Of a stretch of 64,000 nt of DNA, positions 1 to 10,200 are shown in pieces. A program made the position numbers and the translations under genes. The stretch is from Laccaria trichodermophora (lineage: Eukaryota; Basidiomycota; Agaricomycetes; Agaricales; Hydnangiaceae): assembly GCA_018417955.1 (NCBI GenBank), contig JACTVC010000002.1, positions 2,914,001 to 2,978,000 of the forward strand, given 5' to 3'. Each line of letters opens with the position of its first letter. Positions within the stretch are counted from its first letter, which is position 1. The notes below the pieces were generated by a model. The model was not told the DNA's origin. It saw nothing but the letters and a program-made list of their open reading frames with translations, and did no database searches.

Positions 1-337
1 AGGGCCCTGGTAGGGTCTATCCAAAGTAGTTTCAACTTTCACGTACATGCACTAGTTAAAGACGACTCACCTTTTGCGTTACCCAAGCTTGTGGGCATTG
101 AACATCGTGCTCTGTGCCCATCCATTCACACAGGTCAATGTTGCCATTGGCGTGACCAACAGCAAGAGTTCCGAACCTCAAAGGTTGTTTTCCTTTCCCT
201 GTCTTTTTCTTCCCTTTCACAGACGGGAGTGGCAAGGGGGGATACGCGAGGGCAGTTATTGCAGACGGAGCATAATCGACGAATCTACACCGATGAACCG
301 CAAGGGTTGTGGGCTCTCTTTTGTTCTCTAGAGCCAT
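1..337 (-). CDS. UTP4: UTP4-like U3 snoRNP WD40 protein, 5' part only
   Basis: N-terminal part of a cirhin/Utp4-type WD40 protein, a t-UTP subcomplex member of the small-subunit processome that acts in early 18S pre-rRNA synthesis in the nucleolus. Exon 1 is 71-337 (89 codons). It reads VHRCRFVDYAPSAITALAY and then FGTLAVGHANGNIDLCEW, the first WD blade typical of Utp4. A GT donor follows at 70. The intron ends at 17, and exon 2 (1-16) resumes in frame with TLPGP, which is conserved at this place in the family. The remaining blades lie outside the window. The gene is divergent from TIM10, with 170 bp between the two start codons. The family assignment rests on recalled motif similarity over about 95 residues. 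Confidence 0.85.
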
Positions 338-507
338 TTAGGAGATAAGGCAATAATGCCTGGGACCGCGCTGTAAGACGAGGTGAGCGCGTTGATGATC
401 CAAAACTTTTTTTTTTGGAAGCGTGATCGGGAGAACGTGACCTAAATCATCCGTCACAACTGTTGCAACTTGCCAGAAACTCTCTCCCCGATCCATCCCA
501 GCGTAAA

Positions 508-917
508 ATGTCGTTCCTTGGAGGAAGAGGTGGAAACCCCGCCCCTTCTGGTGGGGTCAATTTGGAGAAGGTTGAGATGGCCGTCACCGAGTATGTCATT
601 TTGGTTCCCATTTCCATCCTGCTCAATTGCAACATTTGAAGGCTCGACACAATTACGGACTTTTTTAACCGAATGGTCCAGTAAGCGTTTTGAGACGCGA
701 AAACTCATCTGGTTCTCACAGCGTTTATTGTTGCAGGTCATGTCACAGCAAATGTATCAGTACCCGTTACGCCGAAGACGACCTAAACAAGGGCGAGAGT
801 GTCTGCGTTGATAGATGCGTCGCAAAGTTCAATGACGTGCAGAAGAAGGTGGGCGAAAAACTACAGAGCAGAGGGGCAGCCAACGCCGGTGGAGGTAGCG
901 CGTTTGGAGCATTATGA
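508..917 (+). CDS. TIM10: Mitochondrial inner-membrane import chaperone Tim10
   Basis: Small Tim chaperone of the intermembrane space. With Tim9 it forms the hexamer that carries hydrophobic carrier precursors to TIM22. Exons 508-590, 642-680 and 737-917 join in frame to 100 residues, the usual size. The twin CX3C motif is visible as CHSKC and CVDRC, 16 residues apart between motifs, with the Tim10-type stretch YAEDDLNKGESVCVDRCVAK between and after them. The N-terminus MSFLGGRGGNPAPSGGVN also matches Tim10 rather than Tim9 or Tim8. There is no cleavable presequence, as expected for MIA40 substrates. The middle exon is only 39 nt. The gene converges on the small zinc-binding gene that follows. 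Confidence 0.95.
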
Positions 918-1062
918 GAGGACTAGACATCAATATTCGCCTTTCAAGCTGCATCATTATTTCCTCGACAAAAGTACGACTCTCGCCATAGAAGGCGTAA
1001 TGAATGCATCGTTCATAATCAGGGATGTCGTGACACCCCCCAATGTCTATAAAAACGAACCA

Positions 1063-1492
1063 TTAAGCTGTAAAACCTGGGAAGCAGTCCGCCAATGTTT
1101 TTGAGTGCTTATTTTGAGCATGTTCTTCTAGGCTAGTAACGGGAGGAAAAGAAAGAGCACAAGTCAATCTAGTGACATGGTAAAGCTGATCATTTCACGA
1201 AGCCGACTTACGCTGGTGCACGAGTGGTAACGAGCTACAAGAACAATGCTGGTTTAATTTTGATGAGACAGAAGCAGAATTCGAGTGCTCACAAAAGACT
1301 GCTTGCAGGTTCCGCAAACTATGGACTTTGCAGACTCGTTCACTTTGGCCTGACTCTTCGAGCCTTTGGGAGCCTTATCAGCATTCCTCTCTCGCTTCTG
1401 GGCGGCTTTGGCACCCTGGAGGATACGATCAGCGAAACAAACCAATCAAACCGAGAAGATAAGTTCTGAGAAGATGAACGAACGTTACCCAT
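1063..1492 (-). CDS. Small zinc-binding protein of the 4F5/At2g23090-like family
   Basis: A 74-residue protein from four exons on the minus strand: 1484-1492 (9 nt, coding MGN), 1293-1415, 1212-1234 (23 nt) and 1063-1132. It starts MGNGAKAAQKRERN, then a lysine-rich stretch KAPKGSKSQAKVNE, then one zinc finger: CGTCKQSF ... LEEHAQNKH, a CX2C with two downstream histidines. This is the architecture of the small zinc-binding proteins related to plant At2g23090 and the SERF/4F5-like N-terminus. Function is poorly known; aggregation or RNA links have been proposed for relatives. The first intron begins with GTTCGT, a weak donor, but only this junction restores the conserved MGNGAKAAQKR start. The frame closes at a TAA at 1063. 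Confidence 0.85.
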
Positions 1493-1785
1493 ATTATCTG
1501 ATTAATGGAGGGGTATTGGAAGGGTATTCGGTAGAAACACACAAAGGCAAGAGACTTGCAAGAGAGAAAAGATATTGATGTTTACGTAAGATGCAGATCG
1601 ATCGTGTTCAATTAGGGTTCAACTTTTTCTGCGAGATTGGTCCAACCGGATGTCCAAGCGTCTGTCAGCCGATAATATTCTGCTGCATGGCCCGATAGTT
1701 CCACATGCCCTTTTGTTCACGGATCTTGTCTCGACGAATATTTAAAACACCCAATTTGCCCACCCGTCATAAACGTCGATTTATC

Positions 1786-3370
1786 ATGGCCGCCTCTCTC
1801 TCAGCAGTCATTGACCAAGTGAAATTCGATCTCGTCTCAAAAACACAGACAGCGGACAATGCAGCGAAGAGAAAGGAGATCGCCCGCACCTTCATCTGTA
1901 GGTTGATTTACTTTACCGGCCTGTCAAAAGCTCATGACCTCCCCAGCCGATACTATCACAGGTTACCCTTAACTATCCTTACTCGCCATATCTAAATACG
2001 ATTATGCAGTCCCAACCGAGGAAATGTACTCTTACGCTGCCCATGCATCTCTGGGTGACGACGTGTACTTCGAGCCATCAACTGTGTGGGTTCCTCGTCC
2101 TCGCTTGGTTCTCAAACGTGATATCGTTGCCTACTAGAGCATTGGAAGCTCATATGGCAAAGATAACTGGCAAGGAAGCTGCCCTCTTCATGCCTTCTGG
2201 GACTGCCTCAAATCAGATTGCGTTGAGGACCCATCTCAAGCAACCTCCTTACACAATCCTTTGTGATCACCGTGCTCACATCAATAAGTATTTCCCAATT
2301 TTCAACGAGGATAGGTTTAATTTTACTAATTGCCAGGTACGAGGCTGGTGGTGCTGCGTTCCACTCCGGTGCAGCCCTGACTGCCGTAATTCCTTCAAAC
2401 GGTGGGTAGTAAGACGTTGTTAAACAATGCGGCAGCACTCAAGCAGGAGCCAGGACACCATCTCACTCTTGCAGACGTTAAAGACAACATCATTACTGGA
2501 ACCGATGTCCATATGTATGCTCTCTGCGTGCAGTTTTACAAAAACTTAATCTCATGTTTCTAGCGCCCCCACGGAAATTGTTGCGCTTGAAAATACACTA
2601 AATGGCACAATTTCCCCGCAGGATGAGATCGTCGCCATTTCTCGGTATGCCCACTCTCTTGGAATTAAAATGCACCTTGACGGTGCTCGAATTTGGCACG
2701 TCGCCGTGGAAACTGGGACATCTATTAAGGAGTTGTGCGACCCATTTGATTCGGCTAGCTTGTGCTTCAGTAAAGGACTAGGTGATTGCCGCCTATGGCT
2801 CTAGTATCGATTGTTTCTCATCTTTTTCAAAGGTGCACCTGTTGGGTCATGTCTCGTTGGCCCTAAGGATTTTATCGCAAAAGCGCGGTGGTTTCGAAAG
2901 CTCTTTGGTGGAGGCATGCGTCAAATAGGCATTCTTTCGGGGTGTGCTGCGTATGCATTGACTAAGAATTTCCCCCAATTACCCAGGGTACATGCCCTGG
3001 CAAGGAAAGCAGAAGCTGGTCTCGAAGAAATAGGCGCATCCATCCTCAGCAGAGCTGAGACGTGTATGGTGCGAAAAACTTGAAGGACGCACTCCCATCA
3101 CACCTAATAATATTCTAGATTTTCTACGATCCCTCCCCACTTGGCGTCACATACGATGAAATTGCACAAAGGGGCCGTGCTCTTCCAGAGCCACTCTTCC
3201 TGGGAGGTTCACGGCTTGTTATTCACATTCAGACGGAGAACGCAGCCGTGGACGATTTCTTGGGCATTGTACGCCAACTTGCAAAGGAAAAACGCCTAGC
3301 TGGATTTACCAAACCCGAAGGACAATCCAAGGGTGACATCAAGGATGTATATGGCAGGCGGATAGTTTAA
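1786..3370 (+). CDS. GLY1: Low-specificity L-threonine aldolase
   Basis: PLP-dependent fold-type I enzyme that cleaves threonine or allo-threonine to glycine and acetaldehyde, a main glycine source in fungi. Nine exons give 400 residues: 1786-1897, 1947-1961, 2010-2085, 2138-2287, 2337-2401, 2436-2514, 2564-2781, 2833-3068 and 3119-3370. The N-terminal block reads SDTITVPTEEMYSYA, with the typical GDDVY shortly after. The catalytic lysine lies in LCFSKGLGAPVGS, preceded by the aspartate-containing MHLDGARIW. Exon 2 is a 15-nt microexon coding the core of the SDTIT motif. The intron at 2402-2435 would be only 34 nt, so that junction is the least certain. The N-terminus has about 40 residues before the catalytic fold. 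Confidence 0.93.
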
Positions 3371-3707
3371 ATCGGAAATTAGAAACGATGGTCGATAGTT
3401 AACCACCACGAGAAGAAGTTTCGAGCCACACTCATCCTTCAGAGCGACCATTCAAGTCGCGAACAAAGTTGATCAATCCTGAACCTTCCGCCGTTGAGAT
3501 GTCAGTTGTCCGGAATTCCTGCCGACTTTTCCAGCTAAACTTGGAAAAATCTCTTGAATACAGGTTCGAGGCCAACCGTTATGGTTAGATGTGAGAGTTA
3601 CTACTCCCACTCCTCGCTGCTTCATGTCTATCCATATGACTAGGCCATTTATTTGATGTGACTGCAACTAATCATTCTATTGGTAAATAAGTTCTCCAAC
3701 TCGCCTG

Positions 3708-6700
3708 TCAGTCGTAGAGAGCGTGTGGCTCATCGTCATCGACGACAAAGCTTCCAATCTCGTAACTGTCCAGTTCGTCATCAGGCGGGGGTGGCGAACT
3801 CGAGGGCAATTCGGTCCGAGACACAGTCGTCCTCCGACCCAAAATGTGCCCACTACGAGCTGGACGATCGGCAAAGTTGGGAATTTTACTGCTAATCTGA
3901 CTTTGCGTAAGTAAACTCTGCCGGTATGCCAGCGTTTGGTCGTAGGACGGTGATACTTGAGTTAAAGGCGAATCTCTCAGGAACAGTCTGTCAGATTCGC
4001 TTTCCTCATCATCTTCGCTGTCGGAATAACCCTCACTGACTTCATCTCCCGAGTGCACCGCTGCAGCATCGAACAAAGGATTGGGATTCCGCGCGAGAAG
4101 GGAAGGTTTGGCTCTCTTGGTCTTTTTGGGAGCTGGCGTTGATTCGATTTGCCGACGCAGGCGACGCTGCGATGGGGGTGGCATCTGATCAGAGGGTGAT
4201 TCCAAAACATCGTGAAATACGCGACGCTTTTTGCTTTGATTGGCAGGACGGCGTATTGGAAAAGATGGTTCTGGAAAATCCTGGGTTCCAGGTGACGCAA
4301 GGAAACGGCGTGGAAGGTCTGGGGGAAGCATACTCCCCTTTGGCTGGTTTACTGGAGAGCTTGGGGATGGCCATGGGGAAGATTCTTGACATGTTCCATG
4401 ATTGAATTGAGGAGAGAAATTCTTATTATTGTTGGTGTTGCCGTGCATCCGTGGCGAGGCCTCCGGAGTTACTGATCGACCCTGACTTTTTACAAGGTTT
4501 GAAGGACCCGTGGTTCCGAGTGATTTCTCCACGAACTCGACAGATTCATCTGCATCAAGGGACGGCGACGATCGCACATGCCCATTGACAAGTGCTATCG
4601 GCTGAGAGACCTCGATGGATTCGTCCCCAAGCTCGATGCGTTGGAGAACAGGTTGCTTTCGATCTCTAAGTGGAGATGAATCGATAATCTCAAATGCGAG
4701 ATTAGTGTCATCGTCGTCATCGACCAACCAGGCCATGCTTTGGTAGGCTGACTGTTGGGCTTCCGGGATGCCAGATGAGTGACGAACTACTTCATGAGAC
4801 GGTCAGTTGATTCATAAAATATTGTATAACGGGGTGCATACGTTTCAGAGAAGGGTCTCCAGATTTGGTATCTGGAGGATCAACAACGGAGACTGCCATC
4901 TTTGTCGATAGTTCTGTTGGTGGACTTGAGTTCCCCTCAGAGTGTGGAGATCGCATATTGACCTGCAAACTGAGCGCTGTTGATGGTAAAATCATCCCAG
5001 ATTCGATGTCCATGTCGTCCGAATCGTCGACCCCTTGCTGTGAAAATTGGCTCGAAGTCACCACTTGCTTCCTTTCTTTTTTTCGCGACTTCGCCCGCTT
5101 CGTCTTACTTCCTTCGATAGTCAATGCCTTCCGGAGTTTTGGTGCAGTAGTTCGTTTCTCTGCTGGTGTGGCTGACTGGGTTCGACGAGGAGGAGCGATG
5201 ACGCGTCCGGATTCAATTTCTTCGTCCGTGTTGTCGTTTTCTCCTAGCTTGTCGAAGTCTTTGCTCAACGAAAGTTTTTTGCTTTTTTTGCTCGCCCGCG
5301 ATTTCACGATCAGGTCGCGTACAGAGACAAATGAAGTGCTCGCTCCAGTGGGGATGTTTCTTGCGATGTCATCATTGCGTTTTCGTTTCACCCCCTTGGA
5401 CACGCCTGTCATGCTTCCTCCCTTGCGAGATTCTTCACGGATATATTGCTGAATTTCCATCACCTTCTCCAAACACCCCGGTTTGATATGAGCAGGAATC
5501 AGTCTTTCAACATCGGCGTAGAGCTCATATAGTTCACCGCGAGTGATGGTCTTCTGCACTTCCTTGTATGTCCCCTTCGCCTTCTCAAGGTTAAATTCTT
5601 CCCGACCTTCAGCCAGCAATGCATGTACAATGCCGGATCGTTTTCGACCTGTCCTTCCGAAACGTTGTACCTACCCAATGATAAGGATAAATATGATCCA
5701 AGGAGGAAGGAGCGCACCATGCGCGTAGGTGCTTTATCTGCGTCGTAGCAGACCGTGACATCAATCTCGCCAATGTCGAGACCCTCCTCACCAATGCAAG
5801 TCGCCACAAGAACATTATATTCTCCAGCCTTGAATTTATTAATCACCTGTAGATACAAAATTATGTGAATTCGTTCGCAGAAGGCTGTTGGGTAGGCCTC
5901 ACCTCAAGTTGTTCCCTCTGGACAAGGCCTTTATTGCCTTGCTTATCCGTACCCTGACCAATGAATCGAGCAGCACGAATGAGTGGCCGTTCCTTTTGCA
6001 GATCTTCGACAATGTCGTCGACTGCTCCTCTGTGTGTTGAAAACACCATAACCCTTGTCTGATCTCGTTCACTGATGCCTGCCTCCGCGCCAGGATCTTC
6101 AAGGAATGTCCCGAAATGTTGAACGAGAATTGACTTGAGTTTTTCCATCTTCGGATGCGTAGAAAACCCTCGGGAACGCTGGGTTTCCAGCTCTCGCATG
6201 ACAGCTTGGAAGTTAGTATCGTTTCGCAAACTTTTGCCTTTGGAGCTTTTCTTTCCTTTGTCACCATCCTCGTCATCCTCCCTGTTACGGGAGGCCTCTT
6301 CTAACCACTCGTAGCACATACGTATGGAGCCCGTGAGCTGGGCTCGACATCAGCATCTCCTAATATCTATGGGATAAACAAGGTACCAGGTATAGCATTC
6401 CTCGCGCAAGCGTGCCTAACAAGGACAAGTTCCCATAGAATCGTTTTTGATGTTGTTGCAGCTCTTGGGCGATCATCTGCGGTCTGAAAGGGTGGAGACT
6501 GACTGGATTGTCGGTGGGTCGCATTAAGCCACAGTCCTTCAGAGGTTTCATATATACCTGTGGACACCTCAAACCGAGATCAGGGAGAGAATAAAAAAAA
6601 GTTCGACGAACGTTCATCGTTTTGCACAGCAACTCTTTAACCGCCTCAATGTCTTCATTTGGTTTGATAATATGTTCTTTGATGATCTAGCAATATCTGA

Positions 6701-8269
6701 GGTGAGACTTTCAACAGCACGGAAAAGGCCAACCTTCTTGTGAATGTACTGCTTCAAGTCTAAGCTGTCCTCATCGCGAATCTCAATCCGACTGATATGG
6801 AGTCCGTCAATGAGGAGTTGAACAGCCTCGGGATTATTCCCGGGAGTGGCTGTGAGTGCCAGGACGCGGAAATGTGGGTTTTTTGCCATGAGAAATCGGA
6901 TGACTTGATTGTACGCATAATCACCAGTAGCTCTATGCGCTTCGTCTGTGGACAAAAAAATGAGGCGTTTCCCGGGCTCAGAGCGGACAAGAGAGACCTT
7001 ACCAACAACTAAAAGGACAACGTCCAGTGGATCACAGATTTCGGTATGAAGATCATTGATGAGTGTTTGAGGGGTCATGAAAAAGACGCGCTTTTCCCTC
7101 CACTATGACATTATCGGCATTTGAGTGACGTAGAAGCACGTAAAAAAAACTCACATGTCGGGCACGAGTCGCCTTGGGAACTTCGCCATTTAATTCTATG
7201 CTGTCGCCCCCAGGTATTCCGCATGTTTCATGGCAAGCCATGATCTGCTGGGCAACCAGTGGCTTCGTTGGGGCGACAAAGACGACCTTTCCCTCCGGAA
7301 ACCAGCGATAGACTGCATACAAAAAGTCAATGGAAGGACACTGTAGAGCAAACGACGAAGTACAATTCAGCATAACAGCCCCCGCAATGAAAGTCTTTCC
7401 AAGTCCTGTCGGCAACGCCACAAGAGTATTTTCGAAGAGACAATGTTTCACAATGTTGAATTGATAGTCTCTTTTCGGTTTATTGATGGGGTATATCCAA
7501 TGCTTCACTTCGAGGAGATCTGGGGTCAGTCTCATTGGAGGGGGCTGCAGGCCTGCAACGTCAGAATGCACAGGATCAGAAGGACAACGAGACACTAACA
7601 GGCCTATCCAAAATTACGAAAAATAAAATTCAGCAAGAACAATATCACATATTAGGTGACGAGTTACCCAACTACTCGGAGATGTCAGTCGCAACTGTGA
7701 AATCAGTGCCACGAACGGTACGCACGAGATATAAAGGGAGCAGGAAATTGCTCAAACTCAATATCTCCCTCTTCGCCTTCTTCAACGTCTTGTGTAGCCT
7801 TGGCCTTGCCTTTGCTCTTGTTCCCTCCGCGCTTGACCCCAGACTTTGCAAAGGCCGTTTGATCCCAAAGCTTCGTCTTTGGGGCTTGCTGACCAAACGG
7901 ATTCCGATTGGAAGATTTCGTCCTCTCAAGAGTGGAACGAGGTTTACTGGCAGGTGCAGCTTGCGGCAAGATATCTCCAAAGAGCGTTGTCTGAAGTTTG
8001 CCAAAGAGCCTACTTGGACCTGCCACAGGTTGCGCTCTGCCAGATATAGCATCCTCTACAAAATTATCGAGTTTTGCTAGTTCGGATTCGGAAATGTCAA
8101 AGGATAAGTCGTCCACGAATGAATCCTCTTTCCCGAGAGGTTTCGGGTTTGTTGAAGGTCGAATAGGATCCTTCCTAGGAGAAAGTGCGGCTGCTTCAAT
8201 GGCATCTAGCTGCTGAAATGCCGCGTCGTCAAAATCGTCGTCTCCGTCGAAATAGCCGTCCGAACTCAT
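3708..8269 (-). CDS. MPH1: FANCM/Mph1-family DNA helicase
   Basis: ATP-dependent 3'-5' DNA helicase/translocase that dissociates D-loops and remodels stalled forks in homologous recombination and crosslink repair. Eleven exons make 1308 residues: 7726-8269, 7364-7552, 7155-7312, 7003-7102, 6734-6945, 6612-6686, 6387-6557, 5903-6337, 5718-5846, 4801-5670 and 3708-4751. Walker A is [11 protein letters not shown] near residue 230 and the DEAH box lies near 332. Motif III is LALTATPG. The Mph1-specific insert follows, and motif V/VI contains [11 protein letters not shown] and [12 protein letters not shown] near 672. The N-terminus is acidic ([11 protein letters not shown]). The long low-complexity tail ends with GSFVVDDDE, seen in other fungal Mph1 proteins. 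The gene is divergent from the G-patch gene, about 140 bp apart. The last intron has an atypical GTCTCA donor. Confidence 0.93.
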
Positions 8270-8412
8270 TGAGATGAAAGCAAAGACAAGAGAGAAGAAG
8301 TTGGTTATTGACTCTGAGTGGGTACGCGATGGTCACGTGTGTCGTGCTGCTGCCAATTTGAATTTCACTGCAACTTGGCACCAAAACTCATCTTATCCTT
8401 GCATTTATTCTC

Positions 8413-9896
8413 ATGTCGGCGAGCACAATTGCACGCTGGAATGCTATTTCCCTATCTCGTACAGACGATCCTAGCTTGAAGGTACTCACATTATATCGTA
8501 CAAATCCTGGACAGTGTCACTGCCCTCTCTTCCCCCTTCTCACATTCACCAGCGTGCAAGACCACAGGATGGGGAGGATCAAGATGACGACTACGACGCT
8601 ATATCCATTGTATCGCGTTCACCTTCTCCAAATACTATGGATGTTGACCAAGATCACATTCACAAGTACGACGAGTATGTTCGAGGCCCAGCCCGGGAGG
8701 TTATCACCGTTGAGACAAGGATCAAGCCCCATAATAAGGGCTTTGCCATGCTTGCAAAGCTGGGTTGGACTGAGGGACAACCCCTTGGGCTATCCGGGGA
8801 CGGTTGGTCGACTATCTCCTCACGTTAACGCTTGCTGACTTCTGTTTAGGTCGCGTTGACCCTATTCCGTTCCAAATTAAGCGAGACTTGACTGGCCTGG
8901 GGAAGACGAGCCAAGATGTTAGAATGATAGAGACGACTGTATCTCAACGTCGAGGCCTCGACTCCGAGCGACAGCAGAAGGAAACAGAAGATCAACGGAA
9001 AGCACGAGAGGTATATGTCCTTATAGCTCAAGCTTCAGTTTTCTAATTTTCGTTCCCAGAATCTCGTTGCTCGGAAGTTCGCTCTTCGAGATGAGATCAC
9101 AACGACGTTGAAGGCATTCTACTGCAGCCTTTGTGATAAGCAGTTCAAGACGGTCGCTCAATACGATGAACACACGAACTCGTACGCGCACCATCACAAG
9201 GCTCGGTTCAAGGATATGCAGGCGAATGTGCGGCTCATACCCAAGGAAGAGGTCGACAAACGGAAGGACAAAGAGCGAAAGCGAGAGGAAAAGCAACTCA
9301 GGAAAATTGCAGCCGCGAATGGTATCAAAATGCCTAAACCCCTTGTTAAACCCCCTGCTGTCCCTGCGGCACCTCTTCCCACTTCGTCAGACAATGCTCT
9401 CAGCACTATGGTGGAAATTGAGACGAAGCCCTCGGAGTCTAAGGGATGGGCCTCGTTATATACGACTCCATCAAACTCCGCTCCGCCGCAACCTGGTTTT
9501 AGAAAGTCAGGGTGGGCTACTGTTGGGTCGTCATCGACAGTATCACCGCCAGTGCCCTTCACGCCATCTACCTCTGCACCCTCAAACGCAAGCAATCCAG
9601 CTCCCATTCCGCACCACCCCTCTTTTCGTAACGCTGGCTGGACCACCCTTGACACGGGAAGCTTGTTCCCCGCTATTCCGACGTTAAATCCACCACCTCC
9701 AACATCTCCACCTCCGCCTCCCCCAGAAAGTCCAAGACGTGGCTGGTCTACCCTTCCGTCAGTCAACGCCCAACATTCCCAGCATCCGACGTCGGTGTCA
9801 ACATTTGATTCAGGACTTGCGCGACCGCCTCCCATGTTTCGACCAGCTGGATCCGCGTGGCAACAATTTCATGGAGTTGGGCGGGGACGAAGATAA
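8413..9896 (+). CDS. G-patch and C2H2 zinc-finger protein (GPATCH8-like)
   Basis: Four exons (8413-8481, 8568-8802, 8850-9010, 9060-9896) give 433 residues. The order is a short N-terminus, an acidic linker, a G-patch (NKGFAMLAKLGWTEGQPLG across an intron to DLTGLGK), a charged helix, and one C2H2 finger (YCSLCDKQFKTVAQYDEH...H). A basic K/E/R stretch and a long Pro/Ser tail follow, with repeated GW-containing motifs (KGWASLY, SGWATVG, AGWTTLD, RGWSTLP). G-patch proteins usually bind RNA or activate DEAH helicases in splicing, and the combination resembles animal GPATCH8. The exact role is not known. The start was chosen because it leads cleanly through a phase-0 intron into the DGEDQDDD segment. 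Confidence 0.8.
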
Positions 9897-10200
9897 CATC
9901 TCAAATGTTTACAACTTCGCGTTTGTCGAGTTGAGAAAGGGTTTGGGGTGCTACTACGAATTTAACTATCAGGATACAGTTGTGAAGTACTTGTTCTTAA
10001 TTTTATTTAGTTGTATAATTGGTGTGACACGGTGTAATAGTATAGGTGAAGATAGCGCCAACACCGAGGTAGCAAGAAAAAAAGAGGGAACAGGCACCGC
10101 AAGGTGGGCAGTGGGCAAAAGTTTTACTACCGCGAGGATGGCGGGATATAATGCCAGAGTGGAGAAGTACAACGTCCATGATTCGGAGCAGAAGAGGAAC
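9897..10200. other. Convergent intergenic gap
   Basis: 304 bp between the stop codons of the G-patch gene and the BET gene. The sequence is AT-rich near 9990-10020 and should hold both 3' UTRs and polyadenylation signals. I see no gene, repeat or RNA element in it. Confidence 0.5.

Noticed and set aside
4865..5452. 195-codon open frame opposite the Mph1 gene
   Set aside because: It lies wholly inside a coding exon of MPH1 and has no recognisable content.
9194..9835. 213-codon glycine-rich open frame opposite the G-patch gene
   Set aside because: Mirror of the proline-rich tail on the other strand; the plus-strand frame carries the G-patch and zinc finger.
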